This document shows positions 44,301 to 56,100 of a stretch of 64,000 nucleotides of DNA, in pieces (position 1 is the stretch's first letter; each line of letters opens with the position of its first letter). Under the pieces are notes generated by a model. It was not told where the DNA came from. It made no database searches and was given only the letters and a program-made list of their open reading frames with translations. The stretch covers positions 620,001-684,000 of the forward strand of contig ML978127.1 in assembly GCA_010015805.1 (NCBI GenBank), in the 5' to 3' direction. Both the position numbers and the translations under genes were made by a program. This DNA comes from Rhizodiscina lignyota. Its lineage: Eukaryota; Ascomycota; Dothideomycetes; Aulographales; Rhizodiscinaceae.

Positions 44301-45547
44301 AAGGGTAAGCGAACCACAACTCATCCCTCTTGCAGCAGTGCAGAGGGCCTAGCCACGTGGAAACTCGGCATACAGGAACGTCTAGAGACTAAGACCGTTA
44401 ATCGTCCGTCTACATCTTTCGTGCCTAGGCGTACAGTGTTGTGTGTACGCCTCTGTGCTGCCGAATATCCCAGCTTCCCAAGCCTCTCCGCATCTCACAA
44501 GTCTCGGGCGTAAAGTGCCCAGAACAGCAAGCGCGTAAGATGAGGGTTTAGGATACGGCTTGCTCTGATGAGAGAAATGTCGCGCGTTGTTCCTGCCAAC
44601 GCGGAATGAGGATCCTTCTGCCTCTAGAGCTTACAAAGACGATCGTCCTTAGGTGGGCAGGCCCGACACACCTACCTCGTACATACATACCTACTGTAAT
44701 ATTAAGAAACAAGCAAAGTTACATCTCTCAGGCATGCGCACAGTCCGTCTCCTGTTCCCTCTGGCCGGCTTATCCCACGATGTGTGCTCAGTACGAGCTC
44801 ACCAGCACGTTCCGCGTGCCGAGCCGGTCCCGAAAGCGAGGACTGGCCCGCTCACATACAACTCTCCAGACTCCATGATTATCCAAGGCTAAATCTCAAA
44901 TTAACGTGTGGCACTTGGAGTCTGATGTCCACCCGGCTCCGAGCAATGCTCTATACTTCAAACGTGCGAAAACAAGGAAAGGCCAAGCTTCAGGCTGCGT
45001 TGAAACCGCAGCAGACGTAGAAACAGACCTTACAAATTCCAAGCGTCCAGGCTTGATTTAGAGAGAAACTTCTCATGCCTCTACATGCCACTGTCTCGTA
45101 GGCCTTCCCATTCAAGTTTGACATCGCCGAGAGCCTCGGACTCGCCCGCGTGAGCACTGACAGCATCTAATGGCTTTGACAGCTTTCTATCTGTGCGTCT
45201 GTGGCTACTGTGGGTCGCATTAGGAAGTCAGCATCAGATACCCACTGAAATAGGTGCTTAGGTGGCGCGTGGGCATGCTGCACGTGAAGCCGAAAATGGG
45301 CATTTCATATCATATCGAATAGAGCAGTGGATTCAGCGCCCGACACGATGCCGCGAGCCGGTGTGTGAGTATCTGAATCTACCTAATCTTCCAGACTAGC
45401 ATGCCGATGACAACAACTTTTTCGCCAGGTAAAGAGCACTCATGTCTGAAGCTTTACGAAACGCCCCATGCAGAAAGACATCGAACCCCAGAAACGGATG
45501 TTCGGCATGCACTGGTTGTAGGCCAGGCCATGTCGAGATGCCACAAC
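41307..45547. other. 4.2 kb gene-poor region upstream of CLG1
   Basis: No gene I can defend. GC-rich sequence gives overlapping frames of 130-196 codons on both strands (42030-42463, 42541-43131, 43291-43878, 43834-44352), as expected by chance at this composition. The frame at 44136-44307 (around AYDDDYVLMLLQTRLPP) followed by a GTAAGC looks the most protein-like but has no partner exon I can identify. 42150-42450 on the minus strand is strongly CT-rich and resembles a leader of CLG1. Confidence 0.45.
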
Positions 45548-46969
45548 TCAGTTCATCTGTCTGATCAGAGCGTTGATGTGCTCCTCGCGGTTACCCAAGT
45601 CACCGCCCTCGATGAAGTGCTTGAACTTCCTCGTCCTGAAGCCGCCATTCGGGTTGCTCAGCTTGAAGGGCCAGAGGAAGTTGCTCGCCTGCTTGAAGTT
45701 GGGGCCGACAGTGTAGATTTCGTGGATGAGGTCTTCCATGCAGATCATGCCGTACTTGCCCAGTTCCTGCTCGATGATGACGTTGTCAGTCAGCGGGATA
45801 CGCTGCTTCTCGATCTTGCCGTAGCCACGTTTGTAGATGAGCTCGCGGACCGACTTCAGGTTAGGGTAGCCATAGGCGACGAACGGCTCGACAATCCTCA
45901 GCATCTCAAGCGTGGCCTTGGTCAGACGAATGAAGACTCCGTTGTTGATCTGGAGAAGGCGGAGGAGCTGGAGAGTCTTGCGCTTCTTGGGGTCGATCTT
46001 GTTGATACCCTTGATACGGACGACGAAGACCAGCTTAGCCTCGTCGGGAACGTAGAATGAACCTTCCTGCTTCGCAAGGCGCTGGAGACGGATCTTCTCG
46101 CGCTCCGCATCGCGATACTCCTTGACGTAGGACTCGGCGCGCTTGAAGATGGTCTTGCGCTTCTCCTTGTTTTGCTACGGGCTCAAGTCAGATACTCGTT
46201 CCACTCAGTGTATGATTATGTGTAACAGATGAATGAGATTTCAGCCCCGAAAGATGGTTAACAAAGCGACAGCATCGACCGGAGGTCTAGTCGGCAAAGT
46301 GGTTGCTATCATCACCAAAATAAATGAGTGGAAAGGAAATATCAAGCTTACCTCACGCTTCTCCTTGAGCTTCACGGCTCTATCCTCTCGCTCCTTCTCT
46401 TGAGACTTTCTCTTCTTGAGGAGAGTCTCGGGAACGAGAATCTGGTCCTCAGTCGGGACACTCCTATTGACAAGGTCAGAATGGTATTGCGGTGGAAAAT
46501 TGTGTTTTCCGAGATGAGAATTGCAGCAGTTGCGGCATTCTCAACCGGAGCGAGTAAACTCGAGAATTCATTTCATCGATGAGTTAGATCTGAGGAACCA
46601 TCACTCATTGAAGAGGAGGTTCGCAGCAGAACGTATGTAGTCTCAATCGACAAGACCCCTAGCTTTCGCCTGGGACAAGTTGCTCTCGCACAGTTACGTG
46701 CGGGCTTATGAAATTGAGAGCGGATGTCCAGCATCCAACTCCAAGACCCCGAGCTGATCACTCTGTCAAGGCCATGCAGAGAGCACAAGCTTGACAGGAT
46801 GACAGCAACAGGAAGAGAGTATCGAGCTGGCGACTGCGTGCACGCAGGCTGCTCCGCCGAGAAGTATGTACCGCGACCATTCTGCTAATTCGATTCGGAG
46901 GGATCAATCGAAGGCGGGAAAGAGGAAAACATACGTCTTAACCGTAGCGGTGCTCTTTTTCGGGGCCAT
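45548..46969 (-). CDS. RPL7: 60S ribosomal protein L7 (uL30)
   Basis: 257 residues in three exons: 46969-46935, 46463-46352, 46174-45548. Component of the large ribosomal subunit. Seen: the basic N-terminus [25 protein letters not shown], the long basic helix through [21 protein letters not shown], then the L30-like core with [58 protein letters not shown] and the end [12 protein letters not shown]. Intron 1 is 471 nt and starts 35 nt after the ATG, usual for ribosomal protein genes; intron 2 is 177 nt and carries a box C/D snoRNA. Divergent from SNF8 with 248 bp between starts. Confidence 0.96.
46237..46320 (-). ncRNA. Box C/D snoRNA in RPL7 intron 2 (snR39/snR59-like)
   Basis: Box C GTGATGA at 46315-46309 and box D CTGA at 46244-46241 on the minus strand, about 75 nt apart. 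The bases just before box D include ACCATCTTTCGGG, complementary to the conserved 25S rRNA stretch CCCGAAAGAUGGU, the region holding Am807 in yeast (guided by snR39/snR59, which also sit in RPL7 introns). One extra G before box D would move the predicted target to the preceding G. The terminal stem is weak. End points are approximate. Confidence 0.72.
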
Positions 46970-47217
46970 GGCGACGGGTGTGATGAGGCCTTGTCGTTGT
47001 CGAGTTGGTGGAGGTTGCTGTTGGAGCAGAGAAGGGGGAGTAAAATTTCGAATCGCAAGTGTGTGGCTTGCCGAGCTCGCTTATGCGCACGGGCCATGTG
47101 TAACCCGTATATCCCTGTCACTCGTGACTTCCGCTAACGTCAACCGTCCATAGTCCCTCGACGATTTATCTTCGTCTTCCAAAGATGATGCACTGATTGC
47201 CCTTGAAGCAATTCAGC

Positions 47218-48060
47218 ATGGCGTCCAATCGCCGAGGCGTTGGCCTCTCTGCTTTTTCCTCCTCTGCCCTCGCATCCGCTCAGTATGCTCAACATGGCTC
47301 GACGCTCCGCCAGTCGCATGTCGACTCTTTGCAAACCCAGCTGTCCGTCTTCCAGCAGCTGCTGCACCAGTTCAGCATCACACATGGCAAAGAGATTCGC
47401 TCCAACCCTACATTCCGTGCCGAGTTTGCACGGATGTGCAATGCGATTGGAGTAGACCCTCTTGCCTCGAGCAATACAAGCAGTAGAAAAGGCAAGGCAG
47501 ATGGAGCTAGTAGCGTATGGGCTCAGATGTTGGGTGGAAGTGTGAATGACTTTTACTTCGAGCTGGCAGTGAGAGTGGTGGAGGTGTGTAGGGATACAAG
47601 GAAGGAGAATGGGGGCATGATTGCTGTCCCGGAGGTCAAGCAAAGAGTGCAAAAGGGAAGAGGAATCGGTGGTGGCATGGAAGTGTCAGAGTGCGTCGTT
47701 TCTCCATCCTGCAGTCATATAAAGATAGTTGCTGAAACCAATTGCAGAGATGATATTCTGCGTGCCGTCAAGTCACTTGAGCCACTGGGATCCGGATTCA
47801 CTATCATGAAGCTTGGTTCAAAGCAAATGATCCGGTCCGTCCCAAAGGAGCTAAACACCGACCAGTCTATCGTCCTTGAAGCCATTCAACTACTCGGCTA
47901 CGTAACAGTTTCAATGCTGCAAATTAACCTGCACTGGGAGCGCGCTCGTGCAGTTGCCGTCATCGACGACCTCGTTGCTGACTCTCTACTCTGGGTGGAC
48001 TTGCAATGCGAAGAGACGGAGTATTGGTCGCCCACCTTTATCCATGAGAGCAGAATCTGA
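47218..48060 (+). CDS. SNF8: ESCRT-II subunit Snf8 (Vps22)
   Basis: 261 residues in two exons (47218-47690, 47748-48060). Part of the ESCRT-II complex that sorts ubiquitinated membrane proteins into endosomal vesicles. It starts RRGVGLSAFSSSALASAQYAQ, then LQTQLSVFQQLLHQFSITHGKEIRSNPTFRAEFARMCNAIGVDPLAS, the N-terminal helical hairpin of Snf8; two winged-helix modules follow (WAQMLGGSVNDFYFELAVRVVEVC; SIVLEAIQLLGYVTVSMLQINLHWERARAVAVIDDLVADSLLW). The intron is 57 nt, lacks a stop and keeps frame, so retention would add 19 residues; splicing at GA|AGAT restores the family sequence SEDDILRAVKSLEPLG. The frame extends upstream only with a TTG. Confidence 0.94.
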   Translation: MASNRRGVGLSAFSSSALASAQYAQHGSTLRQSHVDSLQTQLSVFQQLLHQFSITHGKEIRSNPTFRAEFARMCNAIGVDPLASSNTSSRKGKADGASSVWAQMLGGSVNDFYFELAVRVVEVCRDTRKENGGMIAVPEVKQRVQKGRGIGGGMEVSECVVSPSCSHIKIVAETNCRDDILRAVKSLEPLGSGFTIMKLGSKQMIRSVPKELNTDQSIVLEAIQLLGYVTVSMLQINLHWERARAVAVIDDLVADSLLWVDLQCEETEYWSPTFIHESRI

Positions 48061-48363
48061 GAGGTTCAGCTGATCAGCATATCACGAGACGAGGATATTC
48101 GGTTTGACTATAAATGAAAGTCACTGTAAACGGCGCACAGGAAGAAGCTTGATCATAATGGATAGCGAAACGAGCACATTCAACAGGTCAGTTAACCCAT
48201 GGCGATGAATGAATTTGACCAGTTGAGGTCCCAGCGCGATAGATATAACAGCAAGAGGCAAGGCTAACTGAGATAGGAATTGAGCTCATTGATGTGTCGA
48301 TTCAAATGTAGCTAAAGGCCATTCACTTGGCCCCATGGGTATCTATCAGCACAACTTCCCCCT
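48061..48363. other. Intergenic between convergent genes
   Basis: 303 bp of 3' sequence of SNF8 and the C2H2 gene. Nothing recognised. Confidence 0.5.
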
Positions 48364-49165
48364 TCATTCATCTGGCCAACCACCGCATGGACACTCTGGG
48401 CCGCAATCAAGCGGCTTGCTTGGATCGTAGGCCTCGTAGGAGTAATCACTCCACTCGTCCTCCGTATCCTCATCGCTTGCCACCGCTTCCGCCTTCTCCG
48501 CCGCCTCCTCGACCTTCTCATCGCCGGCATCGATCCTCTTGAAGCCTGCTGCTGGCTTGCCCGTCTCTTCCACACCATCGCTCACTGGAGTGAATGCGCT
48601 CTTGAAACCAGCCTTCGTGAAGCCAGCTCCCGCTTTGCTTGTTCCAGAGGTTGCGATCTTGATCGGCTTGATTGCGAGAAGACCGGCCTTCTCGTCAGCC
48701 TTGCGCTCGGCGCGCCTGGCCTTCTCTGCGGCGTTGGGGTCTCTCTGCATCCGCTTCATAGCTGTCAAGCGCTGTATGAGTTCAGCGAGATCCTAGGAGT
48801 AGTAAAACTGATAGTGACAAGTGTGTTTCAATGTTCGACTTACTTTCTTGTGCTGGTGGTCATACGAGGACTCGTGTTGCTCGAACTCTGTGCTGCGACT
48901 GTAGCCCTTATTGCAAAGATTGCCTGCAAAACATTAGACCTTGAGGGGAGGGAAGACAGTGTAGTTTCCTACGTACAGTAGAAAGACTTGAGCGCCTCCT
49001 TTGCACTCTCCGTCTATGGATCAGTGTCAGTGTTTTTGGTTCCTTTTGACTGAATCTTAAGCGTAGGCCTTACAATAGGAGCCGGGTTTGTCGAGTAACG
49101 CTGCATGCAAGTTAGAAATGGAGGCACAGAAAGTAGTGATTGATTATATGACTTACTGGAGCCAT
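48364..49165 (-). CDS. Small C2H2 (U1-like) zinc-finger protein
   Basis: 193 residues in five exons: 49165-49157 (9 nt), 49100-49074 (27 nt), 49013-48977, 48923-48844, 48792-48364. The finger FYCNLCNKGYSRSTEFEQHESSYDHQHKK resembles the U1-like/GPATCH8-type finger (Cys-2-Cys ... His-5-His), here at about residues 23-50. It is followed by a basic helix (LAELIQRLTAMKRMQRDPNAAEKARRAER) and an acidic, Lys-rich tail ending ECPCGGWPDE. Probably nuclear and RNA-linked, but no function is established here. The tiny first exons were inferred from splice sites and phase and are the least sure part. Confidence 0.75.
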
Positions 49166-49427
49166 TTTGCAAGCTCGTATGTCGTAGGCCAAGGGTTTGA
49201 TGTTTTGGCCAAATTCAGTGGAGCATTGCTTGTTGTGATGCTAAGTGTTCGACGCGAGGCGAAGATTGAAAGTCGTTTATGGAGGCGCTAGGGCGAGGGT
49301 TAGGGTTTCCTCAGCCCACATTTGACATTTGCGGAATTTCAACCACCCCACACTCGAAACATTCAACCCATCCTCAACTTCCTTGCAAGACTACAACAGT
49401 CGAGGACAGTTGGAGGCCACAGCCAAA

Positions 49428-50980
49428 ATGAGCTTACGACAGGCGCAGCCTTTTCAGAATGGTAGCGCCCCTGCGCGCGCCATCGCTGACGACGAGTCCG
49501 ACGCAGAAGAAGACGCCCTCGTGCAGGACTACCGAGAACAAGTGCAATACGACCAAGATGGGCTGGAGGACCTGAATCGGACAATATCCGCACAGGCTGG
49601 CTCGAACGAGGGTATCTTTCAGCAGTTGGGAAATGCTGCTCTGCCGTTGGACTTTCAGGCGACCCTCGACACAAAGATCTCGAGCTATTACAACTACTGC
49701 GACCTCTTCCACTTCCTCCTAAACACCGCTGGCCCGCTCGACGTAGAGCCTCCAAATGTGTGTTGCTCTTACAATCCCTTGTGCGATGTCTTACTAATAT
49801 AGATACAGTACTACTGGGCGTGGGACGTCATCGACGAATTCATCTACCAGTTCAACAGCTTCTGCAGCTATCGTCAACGGCTTGCTCTAAAGCGCGATAA
49901 CACCGAGGAGGTTCAGGTGATGCGGGACAAGCAAGATGTCTGGGCGTGCTACAGTGTCCTCAACGTTCTATACTCGTTGATTCAGAAGTCGCAGATTACG
50001 GAACAGCTAGCGGCACAGAAGCGCGGAGAAGATGCGGCAGCTTATGCCGGCGATTACGGCTCACGTCCGCTATACAAGATGCTTGGATACTTTTCCATCA
50101 TCGGCCTCCTGCGAGTGCATTGCCTCCTGGGTGACTACAGCCTTGCGTTGAAGACCCTCGACGACATCGAGCTGAGCAAGAAAGCTATGTTCGCAAGAGT
50201 CATGGCTGCCCACTTTACCACATATTATTACGTGGGCTTCTCATACATGATGATGAGGAGATATGCAGACGCTATCCGCATGTTTCAGCACATCCTCATC
50301 TACGTGTCGAGGACGAAGAACTTCCAGAAGAACCCCGCACAGTACGATTCCATAACGAAGAAGAACGACCAGATGTACGCATTGATCGCCATCTGCGTCG
50401 CTTTCCAGCCGACTCGGCTCGACGACACCGTTCACACTGCAATCCGAGAAAAGTTCGGAGAGCAGTTCAACCGCATCCAGAGGGGTGGCCCAGAGGCTCT
50501 CCCCATCTTTGAGGAGCTTTTCCGCCTCGCTTGCCCAAAATTCATCACTCCTACTCCGCCAGACTATGATAATCCAGAAGTTAACGTCGACCCCATTGAT
50601 CACCAGCTGGCCATCTTCATGGAAGAGGTCAAGATAAACATGTGGTCACCAACGCTCAAGAGCTATCTTAAGCTCTACACCACCATGGATTTGAAGAAGC
50701 TCGCAAACTTCCTAGAAGTGGAGCCAGACAAGCTGAGGAGTCGGCTGCTAGTCAACAAGCAGCGGAGCCGACAGACAAGATGGAGCGAGGGTGGATTGTT
50801 GGACGGCGAGATCACCAATACTAACGATCTCGACTACGCAATTCAAGGGGTAAGTGCTCTCATCGACAATTTAGGTACTAGAGTTTGACACTTCTACAGG
50901 ACCTCATCCATGTTTCCGAAGCAAAGGTTGGACGCAGACTGGTGGACTGGTATCTGCGCAACTTGGCAAGGACGTATTAG
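49428..50980 (+). CDS. EIF3L: Translation initiation factor eIF3 subunit L
   Basis: 485 residues in three exons (49428-49757, 49803-50849, 50900-50980). An octamer-core subunit of eIF3 with a PCI domain; it helps recruit mRNA to the 40S subunit. Family blocks: YYNYCDLFHFLLN, YYWAWDVIDEFIYQFNSFCSYRQ, VWACYSVLNVLYSLIQKS, YFSIIGLLRVHCLLGDYSLALK, then the C-terminal winged-helix part with LKLYTTMDLKKLANFLEVEPDKLRSRLL. An acidic Gln-rich N-terminus precedes. The first intron is very short (45 nt) with the branch close to the acceptor; a second in-phase acceptor 6 nt downstream (exon from 49809) would drop two residues. Budding yeast lacks this subunit, filamentous fungi keep it. Confidence 0.94.
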
Positions 50981-51445
50981 GTCATGCCTCCCTCAAGCTT
51001 CTCCAATTCATGCATGCATTTAACTGGTGGTGGTTGGAGTTTGGTGGGCTTTCGTCCCCAAGGATGAAAATTACGGGAACATTGTATCGGCATACCTTAG
51101 GAAAATAGCGTGAGCCATTGAGATGCATACTCTGAATTCAAGAAAAGCAAGGCAATTTGCCTGCTCAAGGTTTCATTGATAACTGTGTGTTCAAGCCTAC
51201 TGGCATTCCTCCCCCTCATTACTCCACAAGCGCAGGGGAGATGCCTGCACCACTCCGTAGCTCGAACCACAACCCTGAAAGAAGCTCGCGACAACAATCG
51301 TACAAACAAATTGCAACGTGGACGATGGTGATGTAGCTGCCTAATTCTGTCTCTGCTCCAGCTTCCCTCCTACGAGGAGGATTTTCGCAGCAATCAGTCT
51401 CTCAGGCACGAACCTCCGCTACTCCCAGCGTCCCTCAAATGCAAT
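50981..51445. other. Intergenic, eIF3L to coiled-coil gene
   Basis: 465 bp holding the 3' end of eIF3L and a CT-rich promoter/leader (about 51350-51440). Nothing else seen. Confidence 0.5.
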
Positions 51446-52480
51446 ATGGCACCGGACCTCAACTCTGTGCCTCCTTCGCCTCGAAATCTCCTCAGTAACA
51501 ACAATGCCTCTACACCACGCGGTCCATCACGTCAGAACTCAACAGGCCCCGGTACTACAATGGCAACCTCGCAAGGAGCATCGTCCGGTTCCGCCAACAC
51601 CTCTCGTCGAGCCTCTCAGATATTCCCCATGAGTCCTCCGCCTCTACCGCTCGCCTCTCCAGGTGGTGCTATTCCTCCCGCTCAGCAAACACCGTCACAT
51701 CAGCACCAGCCATTTCCTCCTCTGAGCCCCTTGATCACGAGTGGGAATAGCTTCGGAGGCTCAAGCGGAGAAGGCACAGGTGTGCCGATGAGACATCCAC
51801 GCCCATTGACGGCGGCCGAGCTACACCTGGAACTCGAGAAGGAGCAGGAAGCTGTCGTAAGTTTTCACCTACAGCTGAAGCAATTCTCTAGGTTTCCCTG
51901 CGACATCACTGTGGAGTACTAAGGAGGCTCATGCTAACCGTTTCAACCACAGGTCAACCGTCTAACCCGCGAACTTACCGCTCTCCGTGCACATTCCGCT
52001 TCCGTCGCTTCTACCGCATCGTCAACCTCTACCGCACCCAATCCTTCAGACGCGCAATCGCAGTCTCAGTACCCAACTCCAGCTCGCCGACACCGCAGCA
52101 GCTCTTCCGTCTCACGCGGCAGCTTCAGCCATGCCATACCGCTCAACGCCGCTACTGTGGGCATACCGCACTATCACCGTCCAAGTCTTTCGGGCACAAG
52201 AGAGGGACATGCTGAAGCTCCTGCAGGACCAGGCATCTCGAGGACTGTATCAGCAGCAAGCGGGGTGAGCACGGCGAGATATGAAGAGGCAGCTCAGGCG
52301 AGGATGGAGCTGGAGGAGGCGAAGAAGGAGAACGAGGCGCTGAGGCAGAGGGTCAGGGAGCTGGAGGGCCTGTTGAGGGGAAGACGGGAAGGTACGACAG
52401 AAAGCAATGTTGGAGGTGAAGCGGAGAGGGGAGAGGGCCAGAGTGGTGAAGTGACGGCGTCTGGATTGTCTTCTGGTTAA
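51446..52480 (+). CDS. Coiled-coil, low-complexity hypothetical protein
   Basis: 312 residues in two exons (51446-51856, 51953-52480). Residues 1-125 are Ser/Pro/Gly-rich and disordered; a first coiled coil starts at LTAAELHLELEKEQEAVVNRLTRELTALRA (about 120-150), a Ser-rich middle follows, and a second heptad stretch lies at about 245-285 (ARMELEEAKKENEALRQRVRELEGLL). A Gly/Glu-rich tail ends the protein. I recognise no family; predicted structure suggests a scaffold or polarity/septum-type protein but that is only a guess. The intron has a GTAAGT donor and a GCTAAC branch. Confidence 0.78.
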
Positions 52481-53158
52481 AGAAGTCCCGGGGTCTGGGG
52501 GATGTGGCGTTAAGTTCGGTACTTTCACGATGGCGTTTTGGGAACGGATCGTATGGCGTCTGCGTCTCGATGCAGGTCCGATATGGTAACGCTGCGTGTA
52601 AGCCCGATGATAAGCTTGCACAAATTTGGTTGACTCTTGAAGTCCTCTCTTGTCAATTAGGTTCAACATCACAGATCAGTTTGTGAAGGCCACCTCCCGA
52701 ATCTCAAAGTGAGGCAAGGGATAAGGAACCTTGGATATGTGAGCTCGAGCATCAAGTGATGGTATGCTGCTCATTAAGTGAATCAATAAAACGTTCAAGA
52801 ATGGATTTTTGAGCACCAGGTGTGAATTGATCCCAAAGTGTATCTACACAATTGATCCGTCGATCACATTTCACCACCAACGTCCAAACGCACCCTCATT
52901 GCGCATCCACAACTTGTCCCCTGCAGTACATTCGATAATCGTTTCTCGCTGCTGACCAACCGTCCATGATAACGCCCGCAACTGCCGCCGCCACTGCTGT
53001 CGTCGACAGAAGGATGCAATTAACGCTCAGAGACACAATTAAAGAGACTGATTCGCTCGGGGGGGATCTAGTTACGGAAAGACAGACACATAAAAGGGAA
53101 AGAGACATTCGCCTCAAGGATCGACTGCTCTACAGCTGCGGAATAGTTCCAAAGACCT
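52481..53158. other. Intergenic between convergent genes
   Basis: 678 bp of 3' sequence between the coiled-coil gene and the importin gene. Nothing recognised. Confidence 0.5.
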
Positions 53159-56100
53159 TTAAGCGGTAGAGGTTGCGGTGTGTCCGTTCGGCGCGGCGGC
53201 CGCTTGCTGAGCCTGCTGTTGCAAAGCTTGCTGTTGTTGCGCAGCAATGGCATCCGCTTGGTGAACAGCATTCTGAATGACCTGCTGCTCCTCCGGATTC
53301 AGGTTCTTCGTCAGGTTCTCGTACAGCTGAGGCTGCTCATGTTGGAGCTCTACACATGTTGGTTAGGATAGCTTCAGCACAACATTCCGCTCAAGGTACA
53401 TACTAAGAAGTGCCGTCTTAAACAGCATATAGGGCTCCAGCTTGTCAAGTGGCGTTTCAAGCAGGCTCTCCTCTTCCAAGTCATCGTCGTCCTCGTCTTC
53501 CGATACCGCGGCGAATTTCTGCGCCTTTTGAATCTATTGTCAGTTCGGCACTGCTTCTCTAGTTATCGAAAGGAGTTCTTACCTCCTCCTGCAGGAATTC
53601 GAGGTATGCTGAGCTCTCGTCTTTGACATCTTCAGCCTCATCGTTGTCATTCTCCCATTCGCCTTCGCCTTCCCACTCTTCTTCCTCGTCATCAAATTCG
53701 TTGTTGAGGTCAAAACTGTCCTCTTTCTTCGCCTCCTCACGATTCTTCAGTGCTGCAGGCAGAGTTTGGAACAGCCGCACAATGCCCTGCAGTAGTCTTG
53801 GCCAGCCCTGCTGAACGCTAATCGGTACATCCTCCGCCCTCAACGTCAACAAGCTCGTGATTGCCGCGATGGATAACGTCTTATCATGCACTCTCGTGAA
53901 GCCGTCGATGTTCGAGAACCACAGGCTGAAGAACTTGTTCGTCCAGCCATTAGCCTCTAGTATAGCCAGAGCAACCTGCGGGTTAAGGTACAGAGTGTTG
54001 ACCACCATTTCCATCAAGTGGATCTTGTAGCTCTTGACCTTCGGCTCATCACTTGTAAGGTGTTGCATGGCGAGTTGGATAAACTCTGGTATGTAACTGT
54101 CAGCATACCCACTTAGGCAGAGCATGATAACCTCAGCAAGCTTGCAGCCGCAGATTCGGTCAACTCCTCCGACCTTCTCATCGTTGAATATGGTGCGGAT
54201 CATATCGACGAGCGCCTCCAGGTAAGATGGATTCGCCATGAGGGTATCAGTACCAAACGTCACATAGTTCTCAAGGGCTGGAAGCATGTCCTCCAGGTAG
54301 AGTTCTGCGCCGGCCTTGAAGGTGGTATGGATAAGCTCAAAGGCTTGCCACATTGTCGGTGAAATCGTCTTTGCAGCAAATGTGCAGCTGTCGATGATCT
54401 CAAAGACCTCGTTGTACAGATCGTACAGTTTGTTCTCAAGTGTGATCTTGATGACAGGGGTCAGAACTTGCTCTAGATGCAGCAGAACGTCAGGCGTGCT
54501 CTCGAGAGTCAGTATGAGCGTTCCTATCGTCTGCAAGACGCCAAGAGCAGTGATGCTCTTATCGTCAAGGAAATCAACAAAGCCATCCTCATCATCCCTC
54601 TGCTGGTTGCGCTCGAGTAGCTCTCGCACAATACGGAGATAAGTGTCTCGTAGTTGCTCACTGAGAGCGACGGCGAAAGGCGTCAGCTCAGGAGCAAAGA
54701 CCTCGACAAAGTCTTCCATGACATTTGCAAGCGCATCCACGTCTACCTCGTTCGCGAGCTTAAGAAGTTGCTGCATAATTTGCGGGATATTCTGCTGCAT
54801 CGACACACGTATAACCTCGTGTCGAATCAGTGGCTGCAGTGCAAGCGCTGCTTCGACTCTCACTGGAAGTTCAGGATCGGCCATAGATTCGAGAATGTTG
54901 CGGTAGATGAGGATTAGGTTGTTTGAATCCTTGAAATCGAGTCTCTCAAACTTCTCCAGGGTGTCGCAAGCTCTCGCACGGAGAAACCCATGTGGACTGC
55001 GAAACTCTGGGAAGACGTGCTGGACGAAGAAGAACTCAACCTGGTCCGCAATGGGACTCTTCTTGCTGAGAATGACCGGCGCAAGCGTTCCAATCATCCT
55101 TAGCGCACCTTCTTTCTCGCGGGGATCCTTCTGATCAGCTGGAGCACTATCATATTTGTTGACAATGCCATTGATGAAGTTCAGAATGGTGAAGGTTTGC
55201 TTGCGCCGGCTCTTAGTCAGGGTGACCAGGAAATTGGTTGCAGCGACATCTGGAGCTGAAACTTCCTCATAGAAGTTTAACTTGCGATGCAAGTACTCCT
55301 GGGGATCCGTCTCGAACAGCTCTATGTCATCGTCTGTCTGGCAGAGCACAGGGAAGATCAAGTGCTGAATGAGAATATCCATGTGTGGCTTCAGATGGTG
55401 CCACATGGATTTCGGGCTGATGCACTCGTCCAGAAATGTGAGGGTGTATGACAGGCAACCCTTACTTAGCCACGCAGTCTTGGCAACCCACTTCTCGATT
55501 TCCCGCAGATAGAATTCGAGGATTTTGGGAGCGAAATTCGCGATGAAGTTCTTTGCAACTTCGGTATAGTCTGCGTCGCTGCCCTTCGTGATGGTTGAAG
55601 GGTTGCCGTAGCTAGACAACGCGTTAGATTTGGACATAATTTGTATGAATAGCGCATGATATACCGAACAAAAAGCCTGTTCAGATTCGCATACGCCCAT
55701 TTCTTTGCCTTCCACCAATGGTTCGTCTCGCGCTCATCAATCTCCTCTAACATGGAGGACGGAGGTGCCTCTTTCGCCACGATGTTCAGGAATAGAGTAC
55801 ACCAGCCCACCATTTGAGCCTGCTGTCGCAGATGCGGGGGAAGTTCGAACTGCTTCCAAGTTAGCTACGTCCTGGCCACCGCAGATGTTGCACCTACGTA
55901 TATCGCATGCTTGTACACTTTCATGACCATCCGCAATATTTCTCCAGCTTCCAAGCTCGTCTCTGGCACCAATCGATTGCCAATGTCCAGCAGCTGTGGG
56001 AAACTCACAGCAACGACCCTGTCGAACTCGGTTCGAGTTTCGCCGGCCTTGAATCTGTACACCTTGCATATTGCCAACAAGCATTGGACTCCCGCAAAAA

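Noticed and set aside
46464-46934. A second snoRNA in the long first intron of RPL7
   Set aside because: A GTGATGG and several CTGA-like tetramers exist, but no properly spaced C/D pair with a stem or rRNA-complementary guide was found.
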